From an uncultured Hippea sp. (GTDB taxonomy: Bacteria; Campylobacterota_A; Desulfurellia; JAADFJ01): a stretch of DNA of 54,849 nucleotides. Position 1 is the first letter of the stretch. Each line of letters starts with the position of its first letter. Both the position numbers and the translations under genes were made by a program. The notes beneath the pieces are model-generated. The model ran no database searches. It saw only the letters and a program-made list of their open reading frames with translations, and was not told the DNA's origin. The stretch covers positions 1 through 54,849 of the forward strand of contig CAJVZA010000003.1 in assembly GCA_913009315.1 (NCBI GenBank), read 5' to 3'. Below, piece by piece: positions 1-8,964 of this stretch.

Positions 1-156
1 GCTTCACAATATTATGGTTGAAGAGGAGATTAGTCATGCGATAATTTTGCCTGAATATGCACCGAAAATTGCTTGTCTGCATCCGGTTGAACGGATTTTG
101 AAAGTATCTGAAAAGTATGATGAATTTATACCGTTCGGAGCATTGAATCCGCATCT
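1..156. repeat. Direct repeat, copy 1 (copy 2 at 3064-3219)
   Basis: A near-identical 156-base direct repeat with an offset of 3063 bases. It brackets the CoA ligase and substrate-binding protein genes together with the 5' part of the amidohydrolase gene. It fits a tandem duplication followed by truncation. An assembly effect at a contig end is the alternative. Confidence 0.9.
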
Positions 157-169
157 GCTCAATACTTAA
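1..169 (+). pseudogene. Truncated duplicate of the amidohydrolase gene (5' end outside window)
   Basis: Bases 1-156 match 3064-3219, inside the amidohydrolase gene at 2927, at 154 of 156 positions. The reading frame is open from base 2. The two differences (positions 70 and 73) are both synonymous (Ile ATT/ATC, Ala GCT/GCC). After base 156 the sequences part: this copy reads His-Leu-Leu-Asn-Thr and stops at TAA 167-169, where the full gene reads His-Leu-His-Asn-Pro and continues for about 175 residues. The remnant corresponds to roughly residues 47-98 of the 272-residue protein, so it lacks the later metal-binding motifs and cannot be a complete enzyme. Whether the 5' part outside the window is intact cannot be seen. 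Confidence 0.8.
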
Positions 170-185
170 GAGGGAAAGAGAACAA

Positions 186-1721
186 GTGGTAGAAGTACCA
201 AAGAAGTTTAATGTCTCAGACTATATTTTGCAAAGAGCGGATGAGCTTGCCTCGAAAACGGCTTATATTTGCGGAGACCAACGGATTACTTATGGGGAAC
301 TGAAACGGAAAGTTAGTCAAGCAGGATGGGCATTCAAAGATTATGGGATTGAAATGGAAAACAGAGTACTTCTTCTTATGAAAGATACGCCTGATCTGCC
401 GATCGCCTTTCTTGGCGCTATAAAGATTGGCGCCGTTCCGGTTATGCTCAATAGCTGGCTTCATGCCGATGATTTTAGATATCTTTTTAATGATTCGAGA
501 GCAAAACTCCTTATTATTGATCGATCGCTTGTTCATTTTTATGAAGAGATAAAGCACGGACTTTCGTTCCTGAAAAAAGTGATTGTGGTGGGAGAAGAAC
601 CGGGTTATGAGAATTTTAAATCATGGATATATAGAAAACCTGAAATTCTGGAATCTGCATCTACCGATAGGGACGATTCAGCTTTTTGGCTGTATACTTC
701 AGGTTCAACAGGTGATCCTAAAGGAGTGATACACCTTCACAGGGATATACCATACTCGGTTGAAACCTACGGGACAACAATACTCAATATCAAAGAAGAT
801 GACATCACCTTTTGCTCATCAAAGCTGTTTTTTGCATACGGTCTCGGAAATAGCCTTTACTATCCTTTAACTTCAGGGGCAACAGTTGTTCTTTATCCTG
901 ATCAACCGCTTGCTGAGGTATTATATGAAATTATAAATCGATATTCTGTTACTATATTTTTTGCCGTTCCAACGCTTTACGGCAGAATGCTTCAAACCGG
1001 AGGATCATTAGGAAAAGTCAAAAAGTGCGTCTCGGCAGGTGAATCTTTGCCTGCTTCAATATACGATCAGTGGCTTAGCCGCTTTAATGTTGAGATAAAC
1101 GATGGTATTGGATCAACAGAGATGCTCCAGACCTATATATCAAACCGTTTTGGGAAGATTAAACCGGGAACCAGCGGAAAACCGGTTGATGGATACGAGG
1201 TAAAGATTGTGGATGAAAACGGTAATTTGCTGCCCGATGGCGAAGTGGGGACATTGATGGTTAAAGGCGGAAGCAGGGCTGCGCGTTACTGGAATAAGGA
1301 AGAAAAGACGAGAGAATCAATGGTTGGTCGATGGTTCAATTCGGGAGACGAATACTATAAAGATAACGACGGCTACTTTCATTATGCAGGGAGAAACGAT
1401 GATATGCTGAAAGTTGGAGCTATCTGGGTATCACCTGCTGAAGTTGAAAACTGCCTTATGTCATTCGTATCTGTTCTTGAAGCTGCGGTTATAGGAAAGA
1501 AGGATAAGCAGAATATGGTTAAGCCGATGGCTTTTGTGGTTCTGAAAAACGGGATCCACGGTTCTGAGAAGCTTACAAACGAGATCAAAGAGTTCTGCAA
1601 AAGTACAATCGCCCATTACAAATACCCCAGATGGATAAAATTTGTGGATAATCTTCCAAAAACATCCACTGGTAAAATACAAAGATTTAAACTGAGAGAA
1701 ATGGAGAATTTACGGAGGTAA
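186..1721 (+). CDS. Benzoate-CoA ligase family AMP-forming acyl-CoA synthetase
   Basis: This is a class I adenylate-forming enzyme of 511 residues, the usual length for benzoate-CoA ligases. It would activate an aromatic or similar carboxylic acid to its CoA thioester with ATP. The P-loop-like A3 motif YTSGSTGDPKG lies at residues 170-180, followed by the VIHLHRDIPYSVETYG stretch typical of the benzoate-CoA ligase family. The A5-type segment DGIGSTEM lies near 303. The C-terminal PKTSTGKIQRF near 497 carries the catalytic lysine. The start is GTG at 186 with a purine-rich ribosome site (GAGGGAAAGAG) just upstream. The gene is followed after 2 bases by a substrate-binding protein and then an amidohydrolase, so an operon for uptake and activation of a small organic acid is likely. 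The exact substrate cannot be read from the sequence. Confidence 0.85.
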   Translation: MVEVPKKFNVSDYILQRADELASKTAYICGDQRITYGELKRKVSQAGWAFKDYGIEMENRVLLLMKDTPDLPIAFLGAIKIGAVPVMLNSWLHADDFRYLFNDSRAKLLIIDRSLVHFYEEIKHGLSFLKKVIVVGEEPGYENFKSWIYRKPEILESASTDRDDSAFWLYTSGSTGDPKGVIHLHRDIPYSVETYGTTILNIKEDDITFCSSKLFFAYGLGNSLYYPLTSGATVVLYPDQPLAEVLYEIINRYSVTIFFAVPTLYGRMLQTGGSLGKVKKCVSAGESLPASIYDQWLSRFNVEINDGIGSTEMLQTYISNRFGKIKPGTSGKPVDGYEVKIVDENGNLLPDGEVGTLMVKGGSRAARYWNKEEKTRESMVGRWFNSGDEYYKDNDGYFHYAGRNDDMLKVGAIWVSPAEVENCLMSFVSVLEAAVIGKKDKQNMVKPMAFVVLKNGIHGSEKLTNEIKEFCKSTIAHYKYPRWIKFVDNLPKTSTGKIQRFKLREMENLRR

Positions 1722-1723
1722 TT

Positions 1724-2905
1724 ATGTTACGGATTTTTAAAACGAGTTTATTGATAATGGCGATATCGTTGTTTCTATCATCTGTATTTGCTATAAACGG
1801 GTACAGTAAAAGTAAACCTTATGTCCTGGGTGCGGATCTTTCAATTACGGGGCGTTTTTCATTCTTAGGCGATCCTGAAGCTAAAACAGTTCCTCTTGTG
1901 ATTGATCAAATTAACAAGAAAGGCGGGATTAACGGTCATCTGCTGAAAGTGATTGTGTATAACGATGAGAGCGATACAACCAAAGCAAGGCTAAATATTG
2001 AGCGTCTTATAAAAAAAGATCATGTAACCGCGATCATCGGGCCTTCCGAATCATCCACTTCTTTGGCGGTCGTCGATCTTGCAAAGCGCTACAAGATTCC
2101 GCTTATTGCAATGGGATCAAGTGAAAGAATTGTGTTGAATCTAAAAACAGGTAAGCAAAGAAGATGGGTTTTTAAAACTCCTCAGTCCGCTTCGATAGTT
2201 GTCGAAAAAATATATGCTTTTATGCGTGAAAAAGGGATTAAAAGAGTCGCTATCATAACAATAAATGCCGCGTTCGGATTCGACGGAAGAAGACAGCTTA
2301 TAAAATATGCACCTGAATATGGCATAAAAATAGTTGCCGATGAAAAATATGGTCCAAAAGACACTGATATGAGTGTTCAGCTTACGAAAATCAAAAGCAC
2401 TAATGCGCAAGCGCTAGTTAACTGGTCTGCAGGTCCAACCCAGGTCATTGTAACAAGACAGTGGAAACAGCTCGGCCTTTCGAAGAAGATGTTTTTGTTT
2501 CAGAGCCATGCGTTTGGAAGCATAAGAGACATAAAACTTTCCGGAAGTGCTGCAGAAGGTGTATATTTGCCGCTCGGCAAGATTAATGTCGGATGGTTAT
2601 TACCCGCAAATGATCCTCAAAAGAAACCTATAATGGCTTTTGCGAAAAGTTATAAAAAACTTTACGGTATATGGCCTCCGTCTTTCGCAGGACATGCAAA
2701 AGATGCGTTAGGATTGCTGATTGATGCGCTCAAAACCGTCGGTCCGAACAAGGCAAAGATAAGAAATTATATTGAGCATAAAAAGGATTATATCGGAATG
2801 CATGGGATATTTAACTTTTCGCCAAACGATCATAACGGTTTAACAAAAGACAGTGCACTTGTGATGGTTGAAGTAAAAAACGGAGGATGGGTCATTGTCC
2901 ATTAA
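1724..2905 (+). CDS. ABC transporter substrate-binding protein, branched-chain amino acid (LivK) type
   Basis: This 393-residue secreted or periplasmic binding protein has an N-terminal hydrophobic signal segment (about residues 6-28) with a basic start. Type I periplasmic-binding-fold sequence follows, such as GADLSITGRFSFLGDPE and IGPSESSTSLAVVDLA. Proteins of this family (PF13458/PF01094-like) bind branched-chain amino acids, aromatic acids, amides or urea. No permease or ATPase genes adjoin it, so it either works with a transporter encoded elsewhere or captures the substrate of the CoA ligase just upstream. It starts 2 bases after the ligase stop, behind an ACGGAGG ribosome site. The substrate is inferred only from context. 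Confidence 0.85.
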   Translation: MLRIFKTSLLIMAISLFLSSVFAINGYSKSKPYVLGADLSITGRFSFLGDPEAKTVPLVIDQINKKGGINGHLLKVIVYNDESDTTKARLNIERLIKKDHVTAIIGPSESSTSLAVVDLAKRYKIPLIAMGSSERIVLNLKTGKQRRWVFKTPQSASIVVEKIYAFMREKGIKRVAIITINAAFGFDGRRQLIKYAPEYGIKIVADEKYGPKDTDMSVQLTKIKSTNAQALVNWSAGPTQVIVTRQWKQLGLSKKMFLFQSHAFGSIRDIKLSGSAAEGVYLPLGKINVGWLLPANDPQKKPIMAFAKSYKKLYGIWPPSFAGHAKDALGLLIDALKTVGPNKAKIRNYIEHKKDYIGMHGIFNFSPNDHNGLTKDSALVMVEVKNGGWVIVH

Positions 2906-2926
2906 AATAAATTGTAGGTGTAATCA

Positions 2927-3745
2927 ATGAAAATATTTGATGTTCACGTTCATGTAGGTGATAAATTTGCCTGGAAAGAAGAGGCATTCAGCTATCTTAT
3001 GTCGCTTGGAAAACGGTATGAAAAAAGACTTTATGATGATGCCGGCAATCAAATTGACAGCGAGCTTCACAATATTATGGTTGAAGAGGAGATTAGTCAT
3101 GCGATAATTTTGCCTGAATATGCACCGAAAATCGCCTGTCTGCATCCGGTTGAACGGATTTTGAAAGTATCTGAAAAGTATGATGAATTTATACCGTTCG
3201 GAGCATTGAATCCGCATCTCCACAACCCTGTCAAAGAGTTTGAACGCCAGCTTGCGCTGGGAATAAAAGGCATAAAACTTCACCCTGTTCATTGCGAGCA
3301 TTATGTAAATGACAGTGCGCTGTATCCTGTTTATGACAGATGCAGCAATCTGAATATTCCGGTTATGCTGCACGCCGGCACCTCTATATTTACCGGTTCG
3401 AGAATGAGATACGCCGATCCTTATACATATGATGATGTTGCAGCCGATTTTCCCGATTTAACAATTATACTCTCTCATGGGGGAAGAAGTTTTTGGCATC
3501 AGCAGGCTGAATTTATGGTGAGAAGACATAAGAATGTTTATATCGATGTTTGCGGTCTGCCTCCAAAAAATCTTCCCAAACTATTTCCATCAATGGGACG
3601 ATTTCCGGAAAAATTTCTTTTTGGAACCGATTTCCCCGGTGTGCCGGGCATAAGAGCAAATGCAGAGGCAATCTATCGGCTGGATATCTCCTCTGAGGCA
3701 AAATCGCTTATCTGTTATGAAAATGCGGCGAGGCTGTTTTTATAG
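2927..3745 (+). CDS. Amidohydrolase family (amidohydrolase_2) TIM-barrel metal-dependent hydrolase
   Basis: This 272-residue protein has the metal-binding pattern of the amidohydrolase_2 family. Asp-Val-His-Val-His is at residues 5-9. MLHAGTS (about 146-152), LSHGG (about 184-188) and FGTDFPG (about 235-241) follow, the last with the catalytic aspartate. The family includes decarboxylases and hydrolases acting on aromatic and related acids, which fits the CoA ligase and binding protein upstream. The start ATG at 2927 lies 21 bases after the previous stop, so all three genes probably share a transcript. A truncated second copy lies at 1-169. The reaction is not identifiable from the sequence. 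Confidence 0.8.
   Translation: MKIFDVHVHVGDKFAWKEEAFSYLMSLGKRYEKRLYDDAGNQIDSELHNIMVEEEISHAIILPEYAPKIACLHPVERILKVSEKYDEFIPFGALNPHLHNPVKEFERQLALGIKGIKLHPVHCEHYVNDSALYPVYDRCSNLNIPVMLHAGTSIFTGSRMRYADPYTYDDVAADFPDLTIILSHGGRSFWHQQAEFMVRRHKNVYIDVCGLPPKNLPKLFPSMGRFPEKFLFGTDFPGVPGIRANAEAIYRLDISSEAKSLICYENAARLFL
3064..3219. repeat. Direct repeat, copy 2 (copy 1 at 1-156)
   Basis: This is the internal copy inside the intact amidohydrolase gene, differing from copy 1 only at 3133 and 3136 (C in place of T). Identity stops abruptly at 3219. Confidence 0.9.
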
Positions 3746-3774
3746 TTTCTTCGCGCTTTATTGCGCAGCAATTT

Positions 3775-3797
3775 TACTGAAGGATAAGAATTCAGTA
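3775..3797. terminator. Possible weak bidirectional terminator hairpin
   Basis: TACTGAA (3775-3781) and TTCAGTA (3791-3797) form a 7-bp inverted repeat between two convergent genes. Short T-runs lie on either side, but there is no strong U-tract. It is a weak candidate only. Confidence 0.35.
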
Positions 3798-4196
3798 TCT
3801 TTTGGAATGCTCTATTTTCATGCATCTGTTTGATACGACGAGAAGTCCGGCAGACTCAGCTTTTTTTTCAGCTTCAGGATTTTTGATTCCCAATTGAAGC
3901 CATACGGATTTTGCACCTATCTTGATTGCTTCATCTATAATAGGCAGTACTGCTTCAGATTTTCGGAATATATCAACAACGTCTATCGGAAACGGAATTT
4001 CCGATAGACTGCCGTAGCATTTCTCACCTAATATCTCATTCATTCCGGGTCTTACAGGGACAATTTTGTACCCATGCTTTTGCAGATATTGAGCAACTTG
4101 CCGGCTCGGACGTTCTTTTTTCGGTGATAAGCCTACAATGGCGACTACCTTATAGTTCTTTAATATCTCTTCGATTCTCTCTTTTATCTCGTTCAT
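3792..4196 (-). CDS. CoA-binding domain protein (YccU family)
   Basis: This 134-residue single-domain Rossmann-fold protein of the CoA_binding family (PF13380) has the N-terminal nucleotide loop VAIVGLSPKKERPSRQVA. It also has the family-typical middle VPVRPGMNEILGEKCYGSLSEIP and VDVVDIFRKSEAV segments, and a C-terminal KSVWLQLGI. Its cellular role is unknown, although the fold binds CoA or a related nucleotide. It lies 44 bases downstream of dnaJ on the same strand and may be the last gene of the heat-shock operon. It is convergent with the amidohydrolase gene. Confidence 0.85.
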   Translation of the reverse strand: MNEIKERIEEILKNYKVVAIVGLSPKKERPSRQVAQYLQKHGYKIVPVRPGMNEILGEKCYGSLSEIPFPIDVVDIFRKSEAVLPIIDEAIKIGAKSVWLQLGIKNPEAEKKAESAGLLVVSNRCMKIEHSKRY

Positions 4197-4240
4197 TTTT
4201 ACCTTCTTTGCATCATAGGCAGGACATTCTAAAATAGCTT

Positions 4241-5308
4241 CTATGCATTAAGTGTTCCTTTAAAAAAAGTCTTTATTTTTTCGATAATATCTTTGTCGTT
4301 TTTGGCATTATCATAAAGTTCCGCAAATTCTTTAAACCGTTTTTTAGCCTCGAAGGTCAGATTTTTTGGAGTTTCAACGAATATTCTGACAATCTGGTTT
4401 CCTCCTCTTATCCCTTTGCCTCTCAAGATAAATTCTTCTCCTGAGTCTGTGCCGGCCGGTATTTTGATCTGTTCATAGCCATATACGGTTTCCACATTGA
4501 TCGTATCACCTAACACGGCGCTGACAAGTGATATAGGCTGATGCAGTATTATGCTGTTTCCGTCTCTGGTGAATTTTGTATCGTTGGTGACACTGAATTT
4601 AAGATAGAGGTCTCCGTTGGGTCCGCCGTTGCTGCCGGCATGGCCGTAGCCGTTCAATCTATAGTAGTGTCCGTTGTCGATACCCGCAGGAATTTTAATA
4701 GTTATCTTTTTTGGTTCTTTGACGGTTCCGCTGCCTTTGCAGACTGAACATCTTTTGGATATTATTCGTCCGGTGCCGCCGCATTTTGAGCATGTGGTGG
4801 AAAGAGAGATGAATCCGTGCGATATTTGGGTGCTGCCTCGTCCTGCGCATCTGGTGCAGGTAACAGTGTCTCCACCGACTCCGCCGCATAAATGACAGTT
4901 TTTTTCATAGTTTATCTTTATAGTTTTGTTTGCTCCCAATACTGCTTCTCTGAAACTGATCTTCAGTATCTGCTCAATATCATCTCCTGCCGCAGCGCTT
5001 GATGTTTCCGTAGAAGTCCCAAAAAAATCACCAAATAGATCGCCTAAGCCGCCGAAACCAAAGTTTTTAAATATGTCGTTTAAATTGATATTGGATCTGT
5101 CTACTGATCCAAACTGATCAAACTGAGCTCTCTTTTTTGGATCGGATAAAACCGCATATGCCTCGCTTATCTGTTTGAATCGTTCTTCCGCCTGCTTATC
5201 ACCCGGATTTTTGTCCGGGTGATATTTCATTGCAAGCCTTCTATATACAACTTTTATCTGATCTGTTGATGCAGATCTTTCTACTCCAAGTATTTGATAA
5301 TAATCCAT
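4241..5308 (-). CDS. dnaJ: Chaperone protein DnaJ
   Basis: This Hsp40 co-chaperone of 355 residues stimulates DnaK ATPase and delivers unfolded clients. The J domain spans residues 1-65 with the HPD motif at 30-32. A Gly/Phe-rich linker (about 77-100) follows. The zinc region has four intact CxxCxGxG repeats between residues 138 and 194 ([32 protein letters not shown]), then the C-terminal substrate-binding domain. It is slightly shorter than the usual 370-380 residues. It starts 10 bases after the dnaK stop, in the order hrcA-grpE-dnaK-dnaJ. Confidence 0.97.
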   Translation of the reverse strand: MDYYQILGVERSASTDQIKVVYRRLAMKYHPDKNPGDKQAEERFKQISEAYAVLSDPKKRAQFDQFGSVDRSNINLNDIFKNFGFGGLGDLFGDFFGTSTETSSAAAGDDIEQILKISFREAVLGANKTIKINYEKNCHLCGGVGGDTVTCTRCAGRGSTQISHGFISLSTTCSKCGGTGRIISKRCSVCKGSGTVKEPKKITIKIPAGIDNGHYYRLNGYGHAGSNGGPNGDLYLKFSVTNDTKFTRDGNSIILHQPISLVSAVLGDTINVETVYGYEQIKIPAGTDSGEEFILRGKGIRGGNQIVRIFVETPKNLTFEAKKRFKEFAELYDNAKNDKDIIEKIKTFFKGTLNA

Positions 5309-5318
5309 CTACACAGAC

Positions 5319-7223
5319 CTATTTATCCTCTTCTTCAACTTCGGCATCTATGACCTCTTCCTCGTTTGTCTCATCGTTATGCCCTGCGCTTTCTGAGCCT
5401 GATTCGGCAGATTTATCGCTGCCGGCTTTGTATGCCTGCTCCGCAATCTTGCCGGATGCGCTAACAACATTTTTTATGGCCGATTCTATCGCTTCTTTGT
5501 CGTTCTCATCTTTAACCTTTTTTAGGTTTTCCAACACACTGTTAATATTGCTCTTATCGTCTTGTGAAACTTTATCGCCAAGCTCATTAAGCGATTTTTC
5601 CGTTGCATATATGAGGTTATCTGCTTTGTTCCTGGTATCGATAAGTTCTTTCTTCTTTTTGTCTTCATCTGCATGCGCTTCGGCTTCTGCCTGCATCTTC
5701 TTGATCTCTTCATCGCTTAGACCGGATGATGCCGTAATTTTGATAGCTTGTTCTTTGCCGGTCGCTTTATCTTTAGCGCTCACATTTAATATACCGTTTG
5801 CGTCAATGTCAAAGGTGACCTCTATTTGAGGCACGCCTCTTGGTGCGGCAGGAATACCTACAAGCTCAAACCGCCCCAAAGTTTTGTTGTCCTGAGCCAT
5901 AGGTCGTTCACCTTGAAGAACGTGGATGGTGACTGCCGATTGGCTATCCTCAGCGGTTGTAAATATCTGACTTTTTCTGGTAGGAATAGTGGTATTTTTC
6001 TCAATTATCTTTGTCATCACCCCGCCGAGAGTTTCAATTCCAAGTGATAAAGGTGTTACGTCGAGAAGGAGAACATCTTTGACATCGCCTTTTAAAACTC
6101 CGCCCTGAATTGCTGCTCCTATGGCGACCGCTTCATCCGGATTTATATCCTGCCGCGGTTCTTTGCCGAAAAACTCTTTCACCTTTTGCTGAACCAGAGG
6201 AGTTCTCGTCATTCCTCCTACAAGTATAACATAATTTATATCGGACGGCTTGAGATTTGCATCTTCTAATGCCTTTTTGCATGGCTTTATCGTGCTTTCA
6301 ATCAGCGGCAAAACCAGCTGTTCAAGGTGAGCTCTGGTGAGTTTCAAATTAAGATGTTTCGGACCGGTGGCGTCTGCTGTTATGAAAGGAAGATTTATTT
6401 CGGTCTCAAGGCTTGAAGAAAGCTCAATTTTTGCCTTCTCTGCTGCATCCTTAAGACGCTGCAGGGCTATTGAATCGGTTCTCAGATCGATGCCGTTTTC
6501 TTTTTTGAATGTATCTAACGTCCAATCTAATATTTTGCGGTCAAAATCGTCTCCGCCTAAATATGTGTCGCCGTTGGTTGATTTGACTTCAAATACCCCG
6601 TCTGCAATTTCAAGAATCGATATATCAAAGGTTCCTCCGCCAAGATCATACACTGCGATATTACCTTTTTTATTTTTATCCAATCCAAAGGCGAGTGCGG
6701 CCGCAGTTGGTTCGTTAATTATTCTGAGAACATTTAAACCGGCAATAGCGCCTGAATCTTTGGTGGCCTTTCTCTGGCTGTCATTAAAGTATGCAGGAAC
6801 CGTTATTACCGCATCCTTAATTTTTTCTCCCAGCTGGCTTTCTGCATCTGCTTTGAGTTTTTGAAGAATAGCTGCAGATATTTCCTGTGTTGAGAGCGAT
6901 TTTCCGTCTATCTTTATTCTGCAGTCGTTACCCGGTCCCTGAATCAATTTGTAAGGAAGTCTTTTTTTTGCGTCTTTTACCTCTTCTGAATCGTAATGTC
7001 TGCCTATGAGTCTTTTGATCGAAAATATGGTTTTTGAAGGATTTGTGATAGCTTGTCTTTTTGCAGATTGCCCCACAAGACGTTCTCCTTTATCGGTAAA
7101 GGCCACTATTGATGGCGTTGTGCGGGTTCCTTCGCTGTTGGTTATTACTTTTGGTTCTCCGGACTGCATTATTGCCATGCATGAGTTTGTTGTTCCTAAG
7201 TCGATTCCTAATACCTTACTCAT
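5319..7223 (-). CDS. dnaK: Molecular chaperone DnaK (Hsp70)
   Basis: The 634-residue Hsp70 starts with [10 protein letters not shown] (phosphate-1 loop, residues 6-15) and contains [11 protein letters not shown] (phosphate 2) and the [12 protein letters not shown] segment. Its C-terminal acidic tail ([15 protein letters not shown]) is of the bacterial type. It folds and protects proteins in the cytoplasm with DnaJ and GrpE. Its first codons overlap the end of grpE by 8 bases (7216-7223), implying translational coupling. Heat regulation is expected through HrcA and the CIRCE site at 8815. Confidence 0.98.
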   Translation of the reverse strand: MSKVLGIDLGTTNSCMAIMQSGEPKVITNSEGTRTTPSIVAFTDKGERLVGQSAKRQAITNPSKTIFSIKRLIGRHYDSEEVKDAKKRLPYKLIQGPGNDCRIKIDGKSLSTQEISAAILQKLKADAESQLGEKIKDAVITVPAYFNDSQRKATKDSGAIAGLNVLRIINEPTAAALAFGLDKNKKGNIAVYDLGGGTFDISILEIADGVFEVKSTNGDTYLGGDDFDRKILDWTLDTFKKENGIDLRTDSIALQRLKDAAEKAKIELSSSLETEINLPFITADATGPKHLNLKLTRAHLEQLVLPLIESTIKPCKKALEDANLKPSDINYVILVGGMTRTPLVQQKVKEFFGKEPRQDINPDEAVAIGAAIQGGVLKGDVKDVLLLDVTPLSLGIETLGGVMTKIIEKNTTIPTRKSQIFTTAEDSQSAVTIHVLQGERPMAQDNKTLGRFELVGIPAAPRGVPQIEVTFDIDANGILNVSAKDKATGKEQAIKITASSGLSDEEIKKMQAEAEAHADEDKKKKELIDTRNKADNLIYATEKSLNELGDKVSQDDKSNINSVLENLKKVKDENDKEAIESAIKNVVSASGKIAEQAYKAGSDKSAESGSESAGHNDETNEEEVIDAEVEEEDK

Positions 7224-7779
7224 CTTCTTCCTCCATTTTGGCGTTTATTAATCTACTATTATTTTCTTCATCTTCTTTTTCTCTGCCGCTTACAATAACC
7301 TTTGCGGGTCTTAAACACAACCCTTTTGTTATGTAACCTCTTTCAAGCTGAGCTATAATTTTGTTTTTAGGCAGCTTACTCTGTTTGTCTATCATCATAG
7401 CTTCATGAATATTCGGGTCAAACTGTTTGTTTTCAGTATCAATTACCTCTATGCCTTTATTCTGCAGTATGGAATCGATTTTTTTTAATATCAACTTAAC
7501 GCCCTCAATAAATGCCAGCATGTTTTCGTCAAGTTTGTCGGCAAATTTATCCGACATTTTAAGCGTATTCTCAAGCTCGTCGGCAATAGGCAGAAAGTCC
7601 TTTATATTTTCTCTGATACTATTTTCCGCAATACTCAGTTTGTCTTTCGATGCGTTTTTTTTATAATTCTCGAAATCGGCATAGAGTCTTATATATTTGT
7701 CATTGAGCGCATTAAATTTATCCAGCAATTTGTTGTACTCCTCTGTTTTACTCTTGTTATCACCCTTTTCGTTCGGCAT
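7216..7779 (-). CDS. grpE: Nucleotide exchange factor GrpE
   Basis: This 187-residue protein has the GrpE layout. A charged N-terminal coiled coil contains [31 protein letters not shown] four-helix section and a C-terminal beta domain follow, with NIHEAMM and [17 protein letters not shown]. It releases ADP from DnaK. It starts directly before the hrcA stop (7780) and overlaps dnaK by 8 bases, so the operon is tightly coupled. Confidence 0.95.
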   Translation of the reverse strand: MPNEKGDNKSKTEEYNKLLDKFNALNDKYIRLYADFENYKKNASKDKLSIAENSIRENIKDFLPIADELENTLKMSDKFADKLDENMLAFIEGVKLILKKIDSILQNKGIEVIDTENKQFDPNIHEAMMIDKQSKLPKNKIIAQLERGYITKGLCLRPAKVIVSGREKEDEENNSRLINAKMEEEDE

Positions 7780-8811
7780 TTATTTATGTTCCTCCTCCTC
7801 GTATCTTTTTATAAACCATTTGAGTTGTATAGCTGCCTGATCGACCAAAAGCAGGTTCCTCTTGTAGTTCATCCTGAACGGACCGATCATGCCGATAAAT
7901 CCTCTGTTATTTTTTATGTTATAATCAGATGCTATTAGTGATGTTTCATCCGACAGATGAAGAGGATTATCTTTTCCTATGAATACCTTTGATCCTGAAC
8001 TATCCATTGCCTTGTTTAATATATTCGCAATTATCTCTTTTTTTTCAAGCAGCGATACGAGTGATTTTAAAAAACCGATATTTGCGTTGAGTTTCTTCAT
8101 TCCGAGAAGATTGTCAATTCCGCTAATAGCAACTCTTCTCTTTTTATCATATAGTTTTTCGTATAGATCTATTATCGAATTGTAGAGCTGCTCGCATCTT
8201 GCTCTTTTGGCTTTTATATCACTGATTATGCTGTCTTTTATATCCTTGATGGGAAAATTTTTATATCTTTTGTTCAGATTAGAGATAATCTTCTTTAGAT
8301 ATAAAAATCCGTCTTCATCCGTATTAATAATTTCGCTTATCATCCATCCGTATTCCAAAACAATAATTAGGTATCCTTTGGTTTTATCAAGATTTATGAG
8401 GTCTATTTTTTTAAGCTTTAATTCCGTTAGTTCGGGTGCTGTGATTGCCACGAGATAGTTGCTTTGACGAGACAGCCATGAGGAGGCAGCCGTCAAGGCG
8501 GTTTTCAATGTATCGCTGTTCTTAATAAAAACAGGAACAACAGCGTTTGGCGTCCTGTCCCGTTTCAGTATATTATTTACGTAATATCTGTAGCCCATTT
8601 CAGTGGGCACTTTTCCGCTCGACGTATATATGCTTTTCAGATAGCCCATATCCTGGAGATCATAAAGAGCATTTCTAAGCGTAGCAGGAGACATCAAAAG
8701 GCCGTATTTTTTTACAATTTTGAGCGATCCTTCGGATTTGCCATGCTCAATATAGTTCTCTACAACAATCTCCAATATTTTGTGAAGCCTTTCGGTCTCT
8801 ATAGTTTTCAT
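7780..8811 (-). CDS. hrcA: Heat-inducible transcription repressor HrcA
   Basis: This 343-residue HrcA has an N-terminal winged helix (about residues 8-75) containing the family sequence LMSPATLRNALYDLQDMGYL. The GAF-like domain follows, with FIGMIGPFRMNYKR near the C-terminus. It represses the heat-shock operon by binding CIRCE, using GroE for its own folding. It is the first gene of hrcA-grpE-dnaK-dnaJ and sits immediately downstream of a CIRCE element, so it is autoregulated. Confidence 0.96.
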   Translation of the reverse strand: MKTIETERLHKILEIVVENYIEHGKSEGSLKIVKKYGLLMSPATLRNALYDLQDMGYLKSIYTSSGKVPTEMGYRYYVNNILKRDRTPNAVVPVFIKNSDTLKTALTAASSWLSRQSNYLVAITAPELTELKLKKIDLINLDKTKGYLIIVLEYGWMISEIINTDEDGFLYLKKIISNLNKRYKNFPIKDIKDSIISDIKAKRARCEQLYNSIIDLYEKLYDKKRRVAISGIDNLLGMKKLNANIGFLKSLVSLLEKKEIIANILNKAMDSSGSKVFIGKDNPLHLSDETSLIASDYNIKNNRGFIGMIGPFRMNYKRNLLLVDQAAIQLKWFIKRYEEEEHK

Positions 8812-8814
8812 AAA

Positions 8815-8841
8815 TTAGCACTCTCTACCATGATCTGCTAA
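8815..8841 (-). promoter_or_regulatory. CIRCE operator (HrcA binding site), one arm degenerate
   Basis: On the plus strand TTAGCACTC (8815-8823), 9 spacer bases and ATCTGCTAA (8833-8841) form the inverted repeat. The consensus is TTAGCACTC-N9-GAGTGCTAA. The gene-proximal arm is perfect. The distal arm keeps 6 of 9 positions, losing the innermost three. It ends 4 bases before the hrcA start codon and overlaps the predicted transcription start, so HrcA binding could block both transcription and ribosome access. Confidence 0.9.
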
Positions 8842-8842
8842 C

Positions 8843-8870
8843 AAGATAGCCTGTTGTTCTATGATGTCAA
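8843..8870 (-). promoter_or_regulatory. Sigma-70-type promoter of the hrcA operon
   Basis: Read on the minus strand, TTGACA (8870-8865), a 16-base spacer and TATCTT (8848-8843) form a vegetative promoter. The transcript would begin inside the CIRCE site, the usual arrangement for HrcA repression. Confidence 0.75.
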
Positions 8871-8964
8871 GGGCAACTCTTCTAATTCTGAGCGTTCCGA
8901 ATTGAGAATCCAATCAATCTCATAAACTCATCTTACGCATTAGATGGTGCCCCGTAAAATTTAA

